NCBI RefSeq assembly: GCF_025370105.1
Contig: NZ_JANQBK010000004.1
Span: forward strand, 422,701-486,700
DNA length: 64,000 nucleotides
Source of the DNA: Sphingomonas hylomeconis
GTDB lineage: Bacteria > Pseudomonadota > Alphaproteobacteria > Sphingomonadales > Sphingomonadaceae
Direction: 5' to 3'
Part shown: one piece after another, positions 43,234 to 51,159 of the stretch
Numbering within the stretch: position 1 is the first letter of the stretch
Layout: every line of letters begins with the position of its first letter
Program-made: the position numbers and the translations under genes
The notes under the pieces: generated by a model
The model's database searches: none
The model's input: the letters and a program-made list of their open reading frames with translations, nothing else
What the model was told of the DNA's origin: nothing

Positions 43234-44148
43234 TCATTCGTCGCCGTAAATCGCCACCGATCGCTGCCCGTCCGAGGATGCCCGGGCACGGTTCATGCCG
43301 GTGGTGGTGAAGCTCCACGCATAGTCGCCGCCCGGCGCCGCGACGATCACCCCGCCGGTGCCGCCCAGCGCCTGCACCTCGGCCAGCACCTCGTCGGCGG
43401 CCTGTTGCAGCGACGCGCCGGCAAGCCGGACGCGCGCGGCGATCTCATGGCCGACGCCGACGCGGATGAAGAATTCGCCCGATCCCGTCGCCGAGACGGC
43501 GCAGGCGCGATCGTCGGCGAAGGTGCCAGCCCCGATCAGCGGCGAATCGCCGATCCGGCCCCAGCGCTTGCCGGTCACCCCGCCGGTCGAGGTCGCCGCG
43601 GCGACATGGCCGTGCGCATCGCACGCCACCGCGCCGACCGTGCCGTATTTCATCTCGATATCGAATTTGCCGCCGCCCGCCTTCATCTCGGCCAGCTGCG
43701 CGGCGCGCTCGGGCAGCACGAACCAGTCCGCCGCCGCCTGGGGCAGATGCTGCGCCCGGGAAAAGGCGTTGGCGCCGGCGCCGGCGAGCAGCACGTGCGC
43801 GCCATCTTCGAGCACCGCGCGGGCGAGATCGACCGGGTTGCGCGTCGCTGTCGCACCCGCCACCGCGCCGGCGCGGCGATCGCGCCCGTCCATGATCGCC
43901 GCGTCCAGCTCGGCCGTGCCGTCCCAGGTCAGCGCCGCGCCGCGCCCGGCATTGAAGTGCGGATCATCCTCCAACACGCGGATCGCCGCCGCCACCGCGT
44001 CGAGCGCCGCGCCGCCCTGCTCGAGCACCGCCGATCCGGCGTCGAGCGCCGCCGCCAGCCCTGCGCGCGCACCGGCATCCTGCGCCGTCGTCAGCGTGTC
44101 GCGGGTCATCTTGCCCGCACCGCCGTGAATCATCAGGGTCCAGCTCAT
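43234..44148 (-). CDS. Isoaspartyl peptidase / L-asparaginase (Ntn-hydrolase)
   Basis: 304 aa plant-type asparaginase. It starts MSWTLMIHGGAGKM, the typical N-terminus. The precursor self-cleaves before Thr170 in MKYGTVGAVACD, exposing the nucleophile. Substrate-binding residues follow in STGGVTGKRWGRIGDSPLIGAGTFAD and ATGSGEFFIR. It hydrolyses beta-aspartyl dipeptides and asparagine, removing isoaspartyl damage products. The ATG overlaps the acyltransferase stop (TGATG), so both are translated together. Confidence 0.93.
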   Translation of the reverse strand: MSWTLMIHGGAGKMTRDTLTTAQDAGARAGLAAALDAGSAVLEQGGAALDAVAAAIRVLEDDPHFNAGRGAALTWDGTAELDAAIMDGRDRRAGAVAGATATRNPVDLARAVLEDGAHVLLAGAGANAFSRAQHLPQAAADWFVLPERAAQLAEMKAGGGKFDIEMKYGTVGAVACDAHGHVAAATSTGGVTGKRWGRIGDSPLIGAGTFADDRACAVSATGSGEFFIRVGVGHEIAARVRLAGASLQQAADEVLAEVQALGGTGGVIVAAPGGDYAWSFTTTGMNRARASSDGQRSVAIYGDE

Positions 44149-45317
44149 CACGCTTCCTCCGTCGCCAGGGTCGCCCGCACCGGCGGGTGGACCGGGCCGT
44201 TTGCCCGCAGGCCGATCAGCGGCCGCAACCATCGCACTTCCCGCCCGGCGAGATAGAAGGCACAGCATCCCGCCACCGTCGCCACCACCAGCACGGCGAA
44301 TTCCGTCGCCGGATGCAGGCCGTAGGGCAGCAGCGCGCCCTCCACGCCGACGATCACCGTCTGGTGGATGATGTAGAAGGGGAACACCGCCTCGGTCAGC
44401 GTGGCGCGCCACTTGTGGTTGCGGTTCCAATAGCGGTCGGCAAAGCCGATCAGCGCGACGATCGCGCTCCAGCCCTGCATGCCGCGTGCGGCCGCGAAGA
44501 GATGACCGTACGGGAAAGGTGTCGGCACGTTGACCGGCCAGGCATATTCGATCGCGACGACCAACGCGTAGGACAGCAGCGCGACCGCCGCGGCCCAGCG
44601 CCACAGCCGCTCGGTCGCCGCAAAGCCGGTGCGCGAACCGGCAAAGCCGAAGCCGAACAGGAAGGCGGGCAGGTAGCTCGCATGCGCCACCCAATCGCCC
44701 CATAGCGCATGCGTCTCGCGCGCGCCGGGGAACAGCCAGGCCGATACCAGCACCAGCCACAGCATCGGCAGCAGCCACAGCCGCAGGCCGCCGAACACCG
44801 CGTCGAATGCGCGCTGCAGGCTGCGCCCGCCGAGCAGCGCCGCGGCGAGCGCAAGCAGCATGGTGTACAGCCACAGATAGAGTACGAACCACAGATGCTG
44901 CGTGGCCGGCAGCAGGATCCCGGAGATCTTGGCGAATCCGAAATAATCGTGGCGGAGGAAGGTCCAGAAGCTGCCGGCATAGCCATGTTGCGTGGTCAGT
45001 TCGATCCACGGCTGCAGCGGCACCACCACGATCACACCGAACAGCAGCGGCACCAGCAGCCGCGCCGAACGCGACCGGACGAACCCGCCAAGGCCGCCGC
45101 CCTTGAGCAGCAGCGCGCGGCTGGCATAGCCCGAGACGACGAACAGCAGCGCCAGGCGCCACGGATTGATCGCCATCATCGGGATCGCCACCCAGTCGAT
45201 CGGCTGCGCGGTCTGCGCGTGGAAGCCCCACGGCACGAACACCATGCCGATATGATAGAAGATCAGCAGCGCGAACGCGCCGATGCGAAGCCAGTCGAGA
45301 CCATAATGCCGTGCCAT
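44148..45317 (-). CDS. Acyltransferase 3 family membrane protein, copy 2
   Basis: 389 aa with about ten membrane helices. The opening [29 protein letters not shown] carries the conserved His of acyltransferase-3 proteins, which O-acylate sugars, glucans or lipids at the membrane. Further typical blocks are LLFVVSGYASRALLL and ATLTEAVFPFYIIHQTVIV. It is a paralogue of the neighbouring copy 1 (shared HYGLDWLRI, YRWNxNHKWRATL and [11 protein letters not shown] segments). ATG at 45317; overlaps the isoaspartyl peptidase start. The acceptor is unknown. Confidence 0.88.
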   Translation of the reverse strand: MARHYGLDWLRIGAFALLIFYHIGMVFVPWGFHAQTAQPIDWVAIPMMAINPWRLALLFVVSGYASRALLLKGGGLGGFVRSRSARLLVPLLFGVIVVVPLQPWIELTTQHGYAGSFWTFLRHDYFGFAKISGILLPATQHLWFVLYLWLYTMLLALAAALLGGRSLQRAFDAVFGGLRLWLLPMLWLVLVSAWLFPGARETHALWGDWVAHASYLPAFLFGFGFAGSRTGFAATERLWRWAAAVALLSYALVVAIEYAWPVNVPTPFPYGHLFAAARGMQGWSAIVALIGFADRYWNRNHKWRATLTEAVFPFYIIHQTVIVGVEGALLPYGLHPATEFAVLVVATVAGCCAFYLAGREVRWLRPLIGLRANGPVHPPVRATLATEEA

Positions 45318-45366
45318 GTCGCGATGCCCTTTAGTCGATCGCCGCGGCGTGGCTAGCGCGCTTGGC

Positions 45367-46572
45367 TCAGGCGGGATGCAGCCCGGCGGAGTCGCGGACC
45401 GTCTTGGCGTCACGTGCGCGCGGGCGCAGCCCGATCAGCGGGCGCAGCCAGACTATCCTGCGGCCGGCCAGATAGAAGATCAGGCATGCCGCCGCGGTGC
45501 CGGCGAACAGCAACGCGAATTCGCTCCACGGCCCGAACCCCAGCGGCAGCGTAAACCAGGCGAGCAGGACGATTACCGGGTGATGCACGAGGTAGAAGGG
45601 GAATACCGCCTCGGCCAGGGTCGCGCGCCATCGGTGGTCGTGGTTCCAGTAGCGTTCGGCAACGTGCAGCAGCAGCACGATCATGCTCCAGGCCATCGCC
45701 AGCCGCGCCGCGCGGTCGAGCGCCATCACCGCATGCGGCGGCACGTCATGCGCCTGGTAGCGCAGCTCCATCGCGACGACGATGCCGCCCGCGGCAACGG
45801 CGATCGCCGCCGCGGGCTTCCAGGCGCGGTGGATTGCCGGCCACAAGGCGGTCGAACGGCCGAGCGCGAAGCCAAACAGGAAGATCGGCAGATATTCGGC
45901 ATGGCCGGCCCAGTCGGTAAACAGGCCCTGACGCTCGGGCACGACGAACAGCAAGGCGAGCTTCGCGGCAACGAGCAGCGCGATCGGCGCCCAGAGCAGC
46001 CGCCGCCCCCCGGCCAGCCAGTCGCACCCCTGCTGCAGGCGCTTGCCCCCGGCGCCCAGCAGCAGGCCGGCCAGCACCATCGTATAAGCCCATAGATAGA
46101 CGACGAACCACAGATGCTCCCAGCTCGGGAATTCGATGCTGTAGAAAATGCCGCGATGCCAGGCATCGAGGAACCAGAAATGGCCGACGCCGAATGGATA
46201 GCCATGTTCGCGCACGCGCACCCACATTTCCGGCGGGATCAGCACCAGCATGGCGAACGCCCAGGGCACGCCGAGCCGCAGCGTGCGCGATCGCGCGAAA
46301 CCGCGCACGCTGCCCGATCTGTCGAACAGCTTGGCGGAGGCATAGCCGGATACCGCGAACAGCAGCGGCAGCCGCCACGGCGTCAGCAACGCCATCGGCA
46401 CGATCAGCGCAGGATAGGTCTGCGGCGATTTCACCACCCAATCCCACGGCGCGAACACCATCGCGATATGATAGAAGATCAGCAGGCCGAACGCCGCGAT
46501 GCGCAGCCAATCGAGGCCATAATGGCGCTGGCTGGGCGCATCGGCCGCGCTGGAGGGGGTGGGAGGCACCAT
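45367..46572 (-). CDS. Acyltransferase 3 family membrane protein, copy 1
   Basis: 401 aa, about ten membrane helices. It starts with a short Pro/Ser-rich tail, then [68 protein letters not shown] and [13 protein letters not shown] match the downstream copy segment by segment, so the pair arose by tandem duplication. The sequence has a [13 protein letters not shown] helix close to that of copy 2. ATG at 46572 faces away from ispG with a 96-base gap. Substrate unknown; glucan or lipid O-acylation is inferred from family membership. Confidence 0.88.
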   Translation of the reverse strand: MVPPTPSSAADAPSQRHYGLDWLRIAAFGLLIFYHIAMVFAPWDWVVKSPQTYPALIVPMALLTPWRLPLLFAVSGYASAKLFDRSGSVRGFARSRTLRLGVPWAFAMLVLIPPEMWVRVREHGYPFGVGHFWFLDAWHRGIFYSIEFPSWEHLWFVVYLWAYTMVLAGLLLGAGGKRLQQGCDWLAGGRRLLWAPIALLVAAKLALLFVVPERQGLFTDWAGHAEYLPIFLFGFALGRSTALWPAIHRAWKPAAAIAVAAGGIVVAMELRYQAHDVPPHAVMALDRAARLAMAWSMIVLLLHVAERYWNHDHRWRATLAEAVFPFYLVHHPVIVLLAWFTLPLGFGPWSEFALLFAGTAAACLIFYLAGRRIVWLRPLIGLRPRARDAKTVRDSAGLHPA

Positions 46573-46633
46573 CGCTCCGGCATAACCTCCCTTGGTGAGC
46601 GAAGCATGAAGGAACCAGAGCCTCAAGCATTGC

Positions 46634-46662
46634 TTGGCGCAGCATTCGCGCAGGCGTATAGG
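46634..46662 (+). promoter_or_regulatory. Promoter of ispG, near-leaderless
   Basis: TTGGCG (46634-46639) and TATAGG (46657-46662) are 17 bases apart. The ispG ATG is at 46669, 6 bases after the -10, so transcription would begin at or next to the start codon, giving a leaderless or nearly leaderless mRNA. Confidence 0.5.
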
Positions 46663-46668
46663 CGGCCC

Positions 46669-47805
46669 ATGTCCATTCGTCCGTGGCGTGATATCACGCG
46701 TCGTCAGAGCCGCCAGATCATGGTCGGCAATGTCCCCGTCGGCGGCGATGCGCCGGTCACCGTGCAGACGATGACCAACACGCCGACCAGCGATCCGCGC
46801 GCAACGATCGATCAGATCCGCCGCTGCGAGGATGCCGGAGTCGACATCATTCGCGTGTCGTGTCCCGATGTCGAAAGCACCGCGGCGCTGAAGCAGATCG
46901 TCCGCGCCAGCCGCGTGCCGATCGTCGCGGACATCCATTTCCACTATAAGCGCGCGCTGGAAGCGGCCGATGCGGGCGCCGCCTGCCTGCGCATCAATCC
47001 CGGCAATATCGGTTCGTCGGCGCGCGTGCGCGAAGTGGTCGATGCGGCCAAGGCCAATGGCTGCGCGATCCGCATCGGCGTCAATGCCGGCAGCCTCGAA
47101 AAGCATCTGCTCGAAAAATATGGCGAGCCGTGCCCCGAAGCCTTGGTCGAATCCGCGCTCGATCACATCAAGCTGTTGCAGGATCACGATTTCCACGAAT
47201 TCAAGGTCGCGGTGAAGGCGAGCGACCTGTTCCTCGCGGTCGCCGCCTATCAGCAACTCGCCGAAGTGGTCGATTGCCCGCTGCATCTCGGCATCACCGA
47301 GGCGGGCGGGTTCGTCGGCGGCACGGTGAAGAGCGCGATCGGCATGGGCAGCCTGCTGTGGTACGGCATCGGCGACACGATCCGCGTCTCGCTGTCCGCC
47401 GAGCCGGAAGAGGAAGTCCGCGTCGGCTTCGAGATCCTCAAGGCGCTGGGCATCCGCAATCGTGGCGTCCGCGTCGTCTCCTGCCCCAGCTGCGCGCGGC
47501 AGGGCTTCGACGTTATCCGCACCGTCCAGGCGCTCGAAGAACGCCTGCAGCACATCCGCACGCCGCTGTCGCTCAGCGTGCTTGGCTGCGTCGTCAACGG
47601 CCCGGGCGAAGCGCGCGAGACCGATATCGGCCTGACCGGCGGCGGCAACGGCAAGCATATGGTGTATCTCTCGGGCGTCACCGATCACACGGTGAACAGC
47701 GAGGATATGCTCGAACATATCGTCAAGCTGGTCGAGACCAAGGCGGCCGAGATCGAGGCGTTCGAGGCACAGGCGGCCGGCGCCGAAGCGGTGGCGGCAG
47801 AATAG
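46669..47805 (+). CDS. ispG: 4-hydroxy-3-methylbut-2-enyl diphosphate synthase (flavodoxin)
   Basis: 378 aa. A [4Fe-4S] enzyme of the MEP isoprenoid pathway that converts MEcPP to HMBPP. The N-terminal TIM barrel starts [31 protein letters not shown]-terminal cluster cysteines are in [13 protein letters not shown] and [11 protein letters not shown], with the catalytic Glu in NGPGEA. ATG at 46669 matches the conserved N-terminus; the long upstream open frame belongs to antisense of the acyltransferase. No ribosome-binding site is needed if the transcript is leaderless. Confidence 0.96.
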   Translation: MSIRPWRDITRRQSRQIMVGNVPVGGDAPVTVQTMTNTPTSDPRATIDQIRRCEDAGVDIIRVSCPDVESTAALKQIVRASRVPIVADIHFHYKRALEAADAGAACLRINPGNIGSSARVREVVDAAKANGCAIRIGVNAGSLEKHLLEKYGEPCPEALVESALDHIKLLQDHDFHEFKVAVKASDLFLAVAAYQQLAEVVDCPLHLGITEAGGFVGGTVKSAIGMGSLLWYGIGDTIRVSLSAEPEEEVRVGFEILKALGIRNRGVRVVSCPSCARQGFDVIRTVQALEERLQHIRTPLSLSVLGCVVNGPGEARETDIGLTGGGNGKHMVYLSGVTDHTVNSEDMLEHIVKLVETKAAEIEAFEAQAAGAEAVAAE

Positions 47806-47841
47806 CGGGTGTGATAGCCATCGTATGAGGAAGGTTGATCG

Positions 47842-48084
47842 ATGACCTATCATGCGCGCGTCGCCGAGAATGGCGAACTTGTTCTGCCCGCCGATGTCGC
47901 GCGGGCGATCGGTCTCAGGCCCGGGGACCGTTTTCGTATCGATCAGCACGGCGCGAAAATCGTGCTGCAGACGGATGGCGATCTTGTCGAGGCCGGACAG
48001 CGTGCATTTCAGGCAACGATCCAACGGCAATTCACGGTCGATGACTTTATTGCCGACCGACGCGCGGACGCCGAGAACGAGTGA
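47842..48084 (+). CDS. AbrB/MazE-type antitoxin
   Basis: 80 aa. The N-terminal swapped-hairpin DNA-binding fold reads TYHARVAENGELVLPADVARAIGLRPGDRFRIDQHGAKIVLQ, typical of SpoVT-AbrB/MazE-like antitoxins. The C-terminal helical tail (FTVDDFIADRRADAENE) would neutralise the toxin. Its TGA overlaps the ATG of the PIN gene (TGATG). Such pairs usually repress their own transcription; no operator was identified in the 36-base gap after ispG. Confidence 0.88.
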   Translation: MTYHARVAENGELVLPADVARAIGLRPGDRFRIDQHGAKIVLQTDGDLVEAGQRAFQATIQRQFTVDDFIADRRADAENE

Positions 48085-48473
48085 TGTACGTCTTGGACGC
48101 ATCTGCCATCTTGGCGGTGCTGCAGGGAGAAGACGGCGCCGATGTCGTCGCGCCGCATCTGCGCGACGCCGAAGTCTCGATCATAAACGTCGGTGAAGTA
48201 TTGGCAAAGGCGGTCGAACAGGGCGGCGACGTGGATGTGGTTCAGGCCATTCTCCGCTCATACGGTTTTCGAACACGGGCTTTTCGGGAAGCGCATGCCA
48301 GGCAGTCTGCTGTATTGCGGCCCGTCACCAAGCAACTGGGGCTCGGCTTCGGGGATCGTGCCTGCCTCGTCCAGGGCATGTTTAGCGAGAGGCCGATCCT
48401 CACTGCTGACCGCGACTGGCTCAAGCTGGATTTTGATCCGATGTCGGGCATCGACGTCCGCCTGATCCGTTGA
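48084..48473 (+). CDS. PIN-domain toxin (VapC-like)
   Basis: 129 aa. PIN ribonuclease: acidic residues D5 in MYVLDASAI, E38 in INVGEVLAK, D in GFGDRACLV and D in LTADRDWLKL form the metal site. With the preceding AbrB-type gene it forms a VapBC-like module. VapC toxins cleave specific tRNAs or rRNA; the target here is unknown. ATG at 48084. The next gene starts at a TTG overlapping the PIN stop, so it may be cotranscribed. Confidence 0.9.
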   Translation: MYVLDASAILAVLQGEDGADVVAPHLRDAEVSIINVGEVLAKAVEQGGDVDVVQAILRSYGFRTRAFREAHARQSAVLRPVTKQLGLGFGDRACLVQGMFSERPILTADRDWLKLDFDPMSGIDVRLIR

Positions 48474-49369
48474 CCCGCCGCGTCACCACTCCCGCGACCG
48501 CGTTCGCCGTCGCCGCGATCGGCATTGCCAGTTATTCGGTGATGGACGCGGTGATGAAGGGCATGTCGATCGCGCACGGCGCGTACAGCGCGGTGCTGTG
48601 GCGCTCGGTCGCCGGAGTCGTGCTGCTCGGGCCGCTGTTTCTGGTCACGCGGCGCCCCTGGCCGGGCCGGGCGGCGCTGACCCTGCATGTCGCGCGGGGC
48701 ACGGTGGCGGGGGCATCGGTGCTGCTGTTCTTCTGGGGGCTGGTGCGCGTGACGATGGCGCAGGGCGTGGCGCTGACCTTCCTGGCGCCGCTGATCGCGT
48801 TGTTCCTCGCCGCCGCGACGCTCGGCGAAACGATCCGCCGCGCCGCGATCGGCGGCTCGCTCGTCGCCAGCCTCGGCGTGCTGGCGATCGCCGTTGGGCA
48901 ATGGCAGGCCCATGCCTCGGCCGATGTCGTGCTCGGCTCGCTGGCGATCGTGCTCGCCTCGATCCTCTATGCCGGCAGCCTGATCCTGCTGCGGCAACAG
49001 GCGCAGATCGCCGATCCGCTCGAAGTGGCGCTGTTCACCAGCATCGTGCTCGCCCTGCTGCTGCTGGTTGGCGCCCCCTGGTTTTCGACCGTGCCCGCCG
49101 TCGCGCTGTGGCCCGGCATCTTCGGCGCCGCCGCGCTCGGATCGGTGTCCGCGGTGCTGCTCGCCTGGGCCTACCGGCATGCCGAAGCGCAGGTGCTCGC
49201 GCCGGTCGAATATACCGCCTTCGTCTGGTCGGCGATTCTCGGCTATAGCGTTTTCGGCGAGCATGTCACCGCGTGGACGGTGGCCGGCGCGCTCCTGATC
49301 ATTGCGGGATGCCTGGTCGCGGTGCGCGGCAAGCCGGGCCCCGCGCCACAGACCGAGGCTGCCGCATGA
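48470..49369 (+). CDS. EamA family (DMT superfamily) transporter
   Basis: 299 aa with ten membrane helices in two homologous halves (each an EamA repeat: ATAFAVAAIGIASYSVMDAVMKG... and VVLGSLAIVLASILYAGSLILLRQQ...). Family members export amino acids or metabolites; the substrate is unknown. The only start near the membrane helices is TTG at 48470, overlapping the PIN stop (TTGA), so translation is coupled. The C-terminus overlaps the GNAT start. Confidence 0.85.
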   Translation: MTRRVTTPATAFAVAAIGIASYSVMDAVMKGMSIAHGAYSAVLWRSVAGVVLLGPLFLVTRRPWPGRAALTLHVARGTVAGASVLLFFWGLVRVTMAQGVALTFLAPLIALFLAAATLGETIRRAAIGGSLVASLGVLAIAVGQWQAHASADVVLGSLAIVLASILYAGSLILLRQQAQIADPLEVALFTSIVLALLLLVGAPWFSTVPAVALWPGIFGAAALGSVSAVLLAWAYRHAEAQVLAPVEYTAFVWSAILGYSVFGEHVTAWTVAGALLIIAGCLVAVRGKPGPAPQTEAAA

Positions 49370-49848
49370 CCATCACGATCCGCCCCGCCACGCCCGACGA
49401 CACGGCGACGATCATGCGCTTCGTGCGCGAACTGGCCGAGTTCGAGCGCGAACCCGAGGCGGTCACCGCGACCGACGCGGCGATGCACGCGGCACTGTTC
49501 GGCGCGCACCCCGCCGCCGAGGCGGTGATCGCCGCGCAGGACGGCGTGAGCGTCGGCATGGCGGTGTTCTTCCACAATTTCTCGACCTGGACTGGGGTGC
49601 GCGGCCTGTATCTCGAGGATCTCTACGTCACGCCGGCGGCACGCGGCGCGGGCGCCGGGCGCGCGCTGCTGCAGCATCTGGCGGGCATCGCGCTCGATCG
49701 CGGTTGCGCGCGGTTCGAATGGGCGGTGCTCGACTGGAACGTGCGCGCGATCGAGTTCTACCGCAAGGTCGGCGCCCAGCCGATGGACGACTGGACCACG
49801 CAGCGCGTCACCGGCGAAGCGCTGCGCACGCTGGCGGGGCGGGGCTGA
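49366..49848 (+). CDS. GNAT family N-acetyltransferase
   Basis: 160 aa. The GNAT fold is shown by ITIRPATPDDTATIMRFVRELAEFE, LYLEDLYVTPAARGAGAGRALLQHL with the acetyl-CoA pyrophosphate-binding RGAGAGRAL loop, and the final CARFEWAVLDWNVRAIEFYRKVGA. The layout is like diamine (SSAT-type) acetyltransferases, but the substrate cannot be assigned firmly. It overlaps the EamA stop and the SMR start, so it is in the middle of a coupled operon. Confidence 0.88.
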   Translation: MTITIRPATPDDTATIMRFVRELAEFEREPEAVTATDAAMHAALFGAHPAAEAVIAAQDGVSVGMAVFFHNFSTWTGVRGLYLEDLYVTPAARGAGAGRALLQHLAGIALDRGCARFEWAVLDWNVRAIEFYRKVGAQPMDDWTTQRVTGEALRTLAGRG

Positions 49849-50165
49849 TGGCCTGGCTCCTGCTCGTCGTCGGCGGCCTGTTCGAGATCGGCTTCACCAC
49901 CTGCCTGCGCTATGTCGACGGCTTCCGCCATCTCGGCTGGACGCTCGGTTTCCTCGCTTCGGTGACCTGCTCGATGGCGCTGCTGGAAATCGCCTCGCGC
50001 TCGATTCCGATGGGTACGGCCTATGCGGTGTGGGGCGGGATCGGCGCACTCGGCACGGTGATCGTCGGGATCGCCTGGTTCGGCGAGCCGGCCAGCCTGC
50101 CGCGGCTGCTGCTGATCCTCGGCGTGGTGCTGTGCATCGCCGGCCTCAAGCTGACGGCGCATTGA
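49848..50165 (+). CDS. SMR family transporter, SugE/Gdx type
   Basis: 105 aa, four membrane helices, the standard size of small multidrug resistance proteins. The membrane Glu is E13 in GGLFEIGF. The stretches LLEIASRSIPMGTAYAVWGGIGALGTVIVG and LCIAGLKLTAH match the SugE/Gdx subfamily, which exports guanidinium or quaternary ammonium compounds, rather than EmrE. It starts with TGATG overlap. The protein would act as a dual-topology dimer; no second SMR gene accompanies it and no guanidine riboswitch is seen before the operon. Confidence 0.9.
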   Translation: MAWLLLVVGGLFEIGFTTCLRYVDGFRHLGWTLGFLASVTCSMALLEIASRSIPMGTAYAVWGGIGALGTVIVGIAWFGEPASLPRLLLILGVVLCIAGLKLTAH

Positions 50166-50166
50166 T

Positions 50167-50523
50167 GTGGCGGTCGACCAAGGCCTGATCCACTGGGTGG
50201 CGGAGGCGCTCGCGCCGCTCGGCACCGTCACCCGGCGTGCGATGATGGGCGGTGCGACGCTGTATCTCGACGGTACGATCTTCGCGATCGTCGGTGACGA
50301 CGCATTGTGGTTCAAGGCCGATGCGATCAGCGATGCCGCATGGGACGCGGCGGGCTGCCCCCGCTTCAGCTACGAGATGGGCGAGGGGCGCACCGGCCAG
50401 ATGAACTATCGTCGTGCGCCCGACGACGTCTACGACGACGCGGAAGCGATGCAGACCTGGGCGGCACTGGCGGTGGCCGCCGGCCTGCGCGCGCCGGTCA
50501 AGAAGCGCGCCAAGCGACCCTAG
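50167..50523 (+). CDS. TfoX N-terminal domain protein
   Basis: 118 aa. The TfoX/Sxy N-terminal domain is visible: IHWVAEALAPLGTVTRRAMMGGATLYLDGTIFAIVGDDALWFKAD and FSYEMGEGRTGQMNYRRAPDDVYDD. Some family members regulate competence, but free-standing N-domain proteins have no assigned role. GTG at 50167 is used, one base after the SMR stop. The basic tail PVKKRAKRP ends the protein. It closes the 48470-50523 operon. Confidence 0.82.
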   Translation: MAVDQGLIHWVAEALAPLGTVTRRAMMGGATLYLDGTIFAIVGDDALWFKADAISDAAWDAAGCPRFSYEMGEGRTGQMNYRRAPDDVYDDAEAMQTWAALAVAAGLRAPVKKRAKRP

Positions 50524-50541
50524 CCGTCAAGCCGGGGTTAT

Positions 50542-50564
50542 CGGTGCGTGGGAACCACGCACCG
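50542..50564. repeat. Perfect hairpin between convergent tfoX-like and ppa genes
   Basis: The stem CGGTGCGTGG / CCACGCACCG, 10 perfect pairs with a 3-base loop, sits between the TfoX stop and the ppa stop. Neither side has a T-tract, so it would be at best a weak bidirectional terminator. Confidence 0.55.
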
Positions 50565-50574
50565 ACCAAAAGGC

Positions 50575-51150
50575 TCAATCCTGTTGGGCGACCAGGCCGG
50601 GTGCGCTGTCACCGGCGGCCTTGGCCTGCTCGTAACGCTCGACCGCCTCGTGCACGATCTTGCGCGCCTCGTCGCGGTCGCCCCAAGTGCCGACGCGGAC
50701 CCATTTCTTCTTTTCCAGGTCCTTATAGTGCGTGAAGAAATGCTCGATCTGCTCGAACACGATCTCGGGCATGTCGCCACGCTCGTTGACGTTGGAATAA
50801 TAGGGAAAGGTCGAATCGACCGGGACGCAGACCAGCTTCTCGTCGCCGCCGGCCTCGTCTTCCAGGTTCAGCACCGCGATCGGGCGCGCCCGCACCACGC
50901 AGCCCGGAATGAACGGCGAGCGCGCGATGACCAGCGCGTCGAGCGGATCGCCATCGGGCGACAGCGTATGCGGCACGAAGCCGTAATTCGCCGGATAGCG
51001 CATCGGCGTGTGCAGGATGCGATCGACGAACAGCGCGCCGCTGGCCTTGTCGAACTCGTATTTCACGGGCTCGCCACCGGTCGGGACTTCGATGATGACG
51101 TTGAGGTCGTCCGGCGGATTCTTGCCGGCGGGGATCATGTCGATACGCAT
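50575..51150 (-). CDS. ppa: Inorganic pyrophosphatase
   Basis: 191 aa family I soluble pyrophosphatase. It hydrolyses PPi from biosynthesis. Conserved blocks are VIIEVPTGGEPVKYEFDK, YPANYGFVPHTL, the metal-binding signature DGDPLDALVI, and VCVPVDSTFPYYSNVNERGD. The C-terminal KDLEKKKWVRVGTWGDRDEA is also typical. It starts next to the M61 peptidase stop (9 bases), so the two are possibly cotranscribed. Confidence 0.96.
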   Translation of the reverse strand: MRIDMIPAGKNPPDDLNVIIEVPTGGEPVKYEFDKASGALFVDRILHTPMRYPANYGFVPHTLSPDGDPLDALVIARSPFIPGCVVRARPIAVLNLEDEAGGDEKLVCVPVDSTFPYYSNVNERGDMPEIVFEQIEHFFTHYKDLEKKKWVRVGTWGDRDEARKIVHEAVERYEQAKAAGDSAPGLVAQQD

Positions 51151-51159
51151 TGAAACTTC

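Noticed and set aside
46114..46668. Upstream in-frame extension of ispG
   Set aside because: It is antisense to the acyltransferase gene and lacks similarity; the conserved IspG start is at 46669 directly after a promoter-like -10.
50542..50564. Intrinsic terminator for tfoX-like or ppa
   Set aside because: The hairpin is perfect but neither side has a T-tract, so it is listed only as a hairpin.
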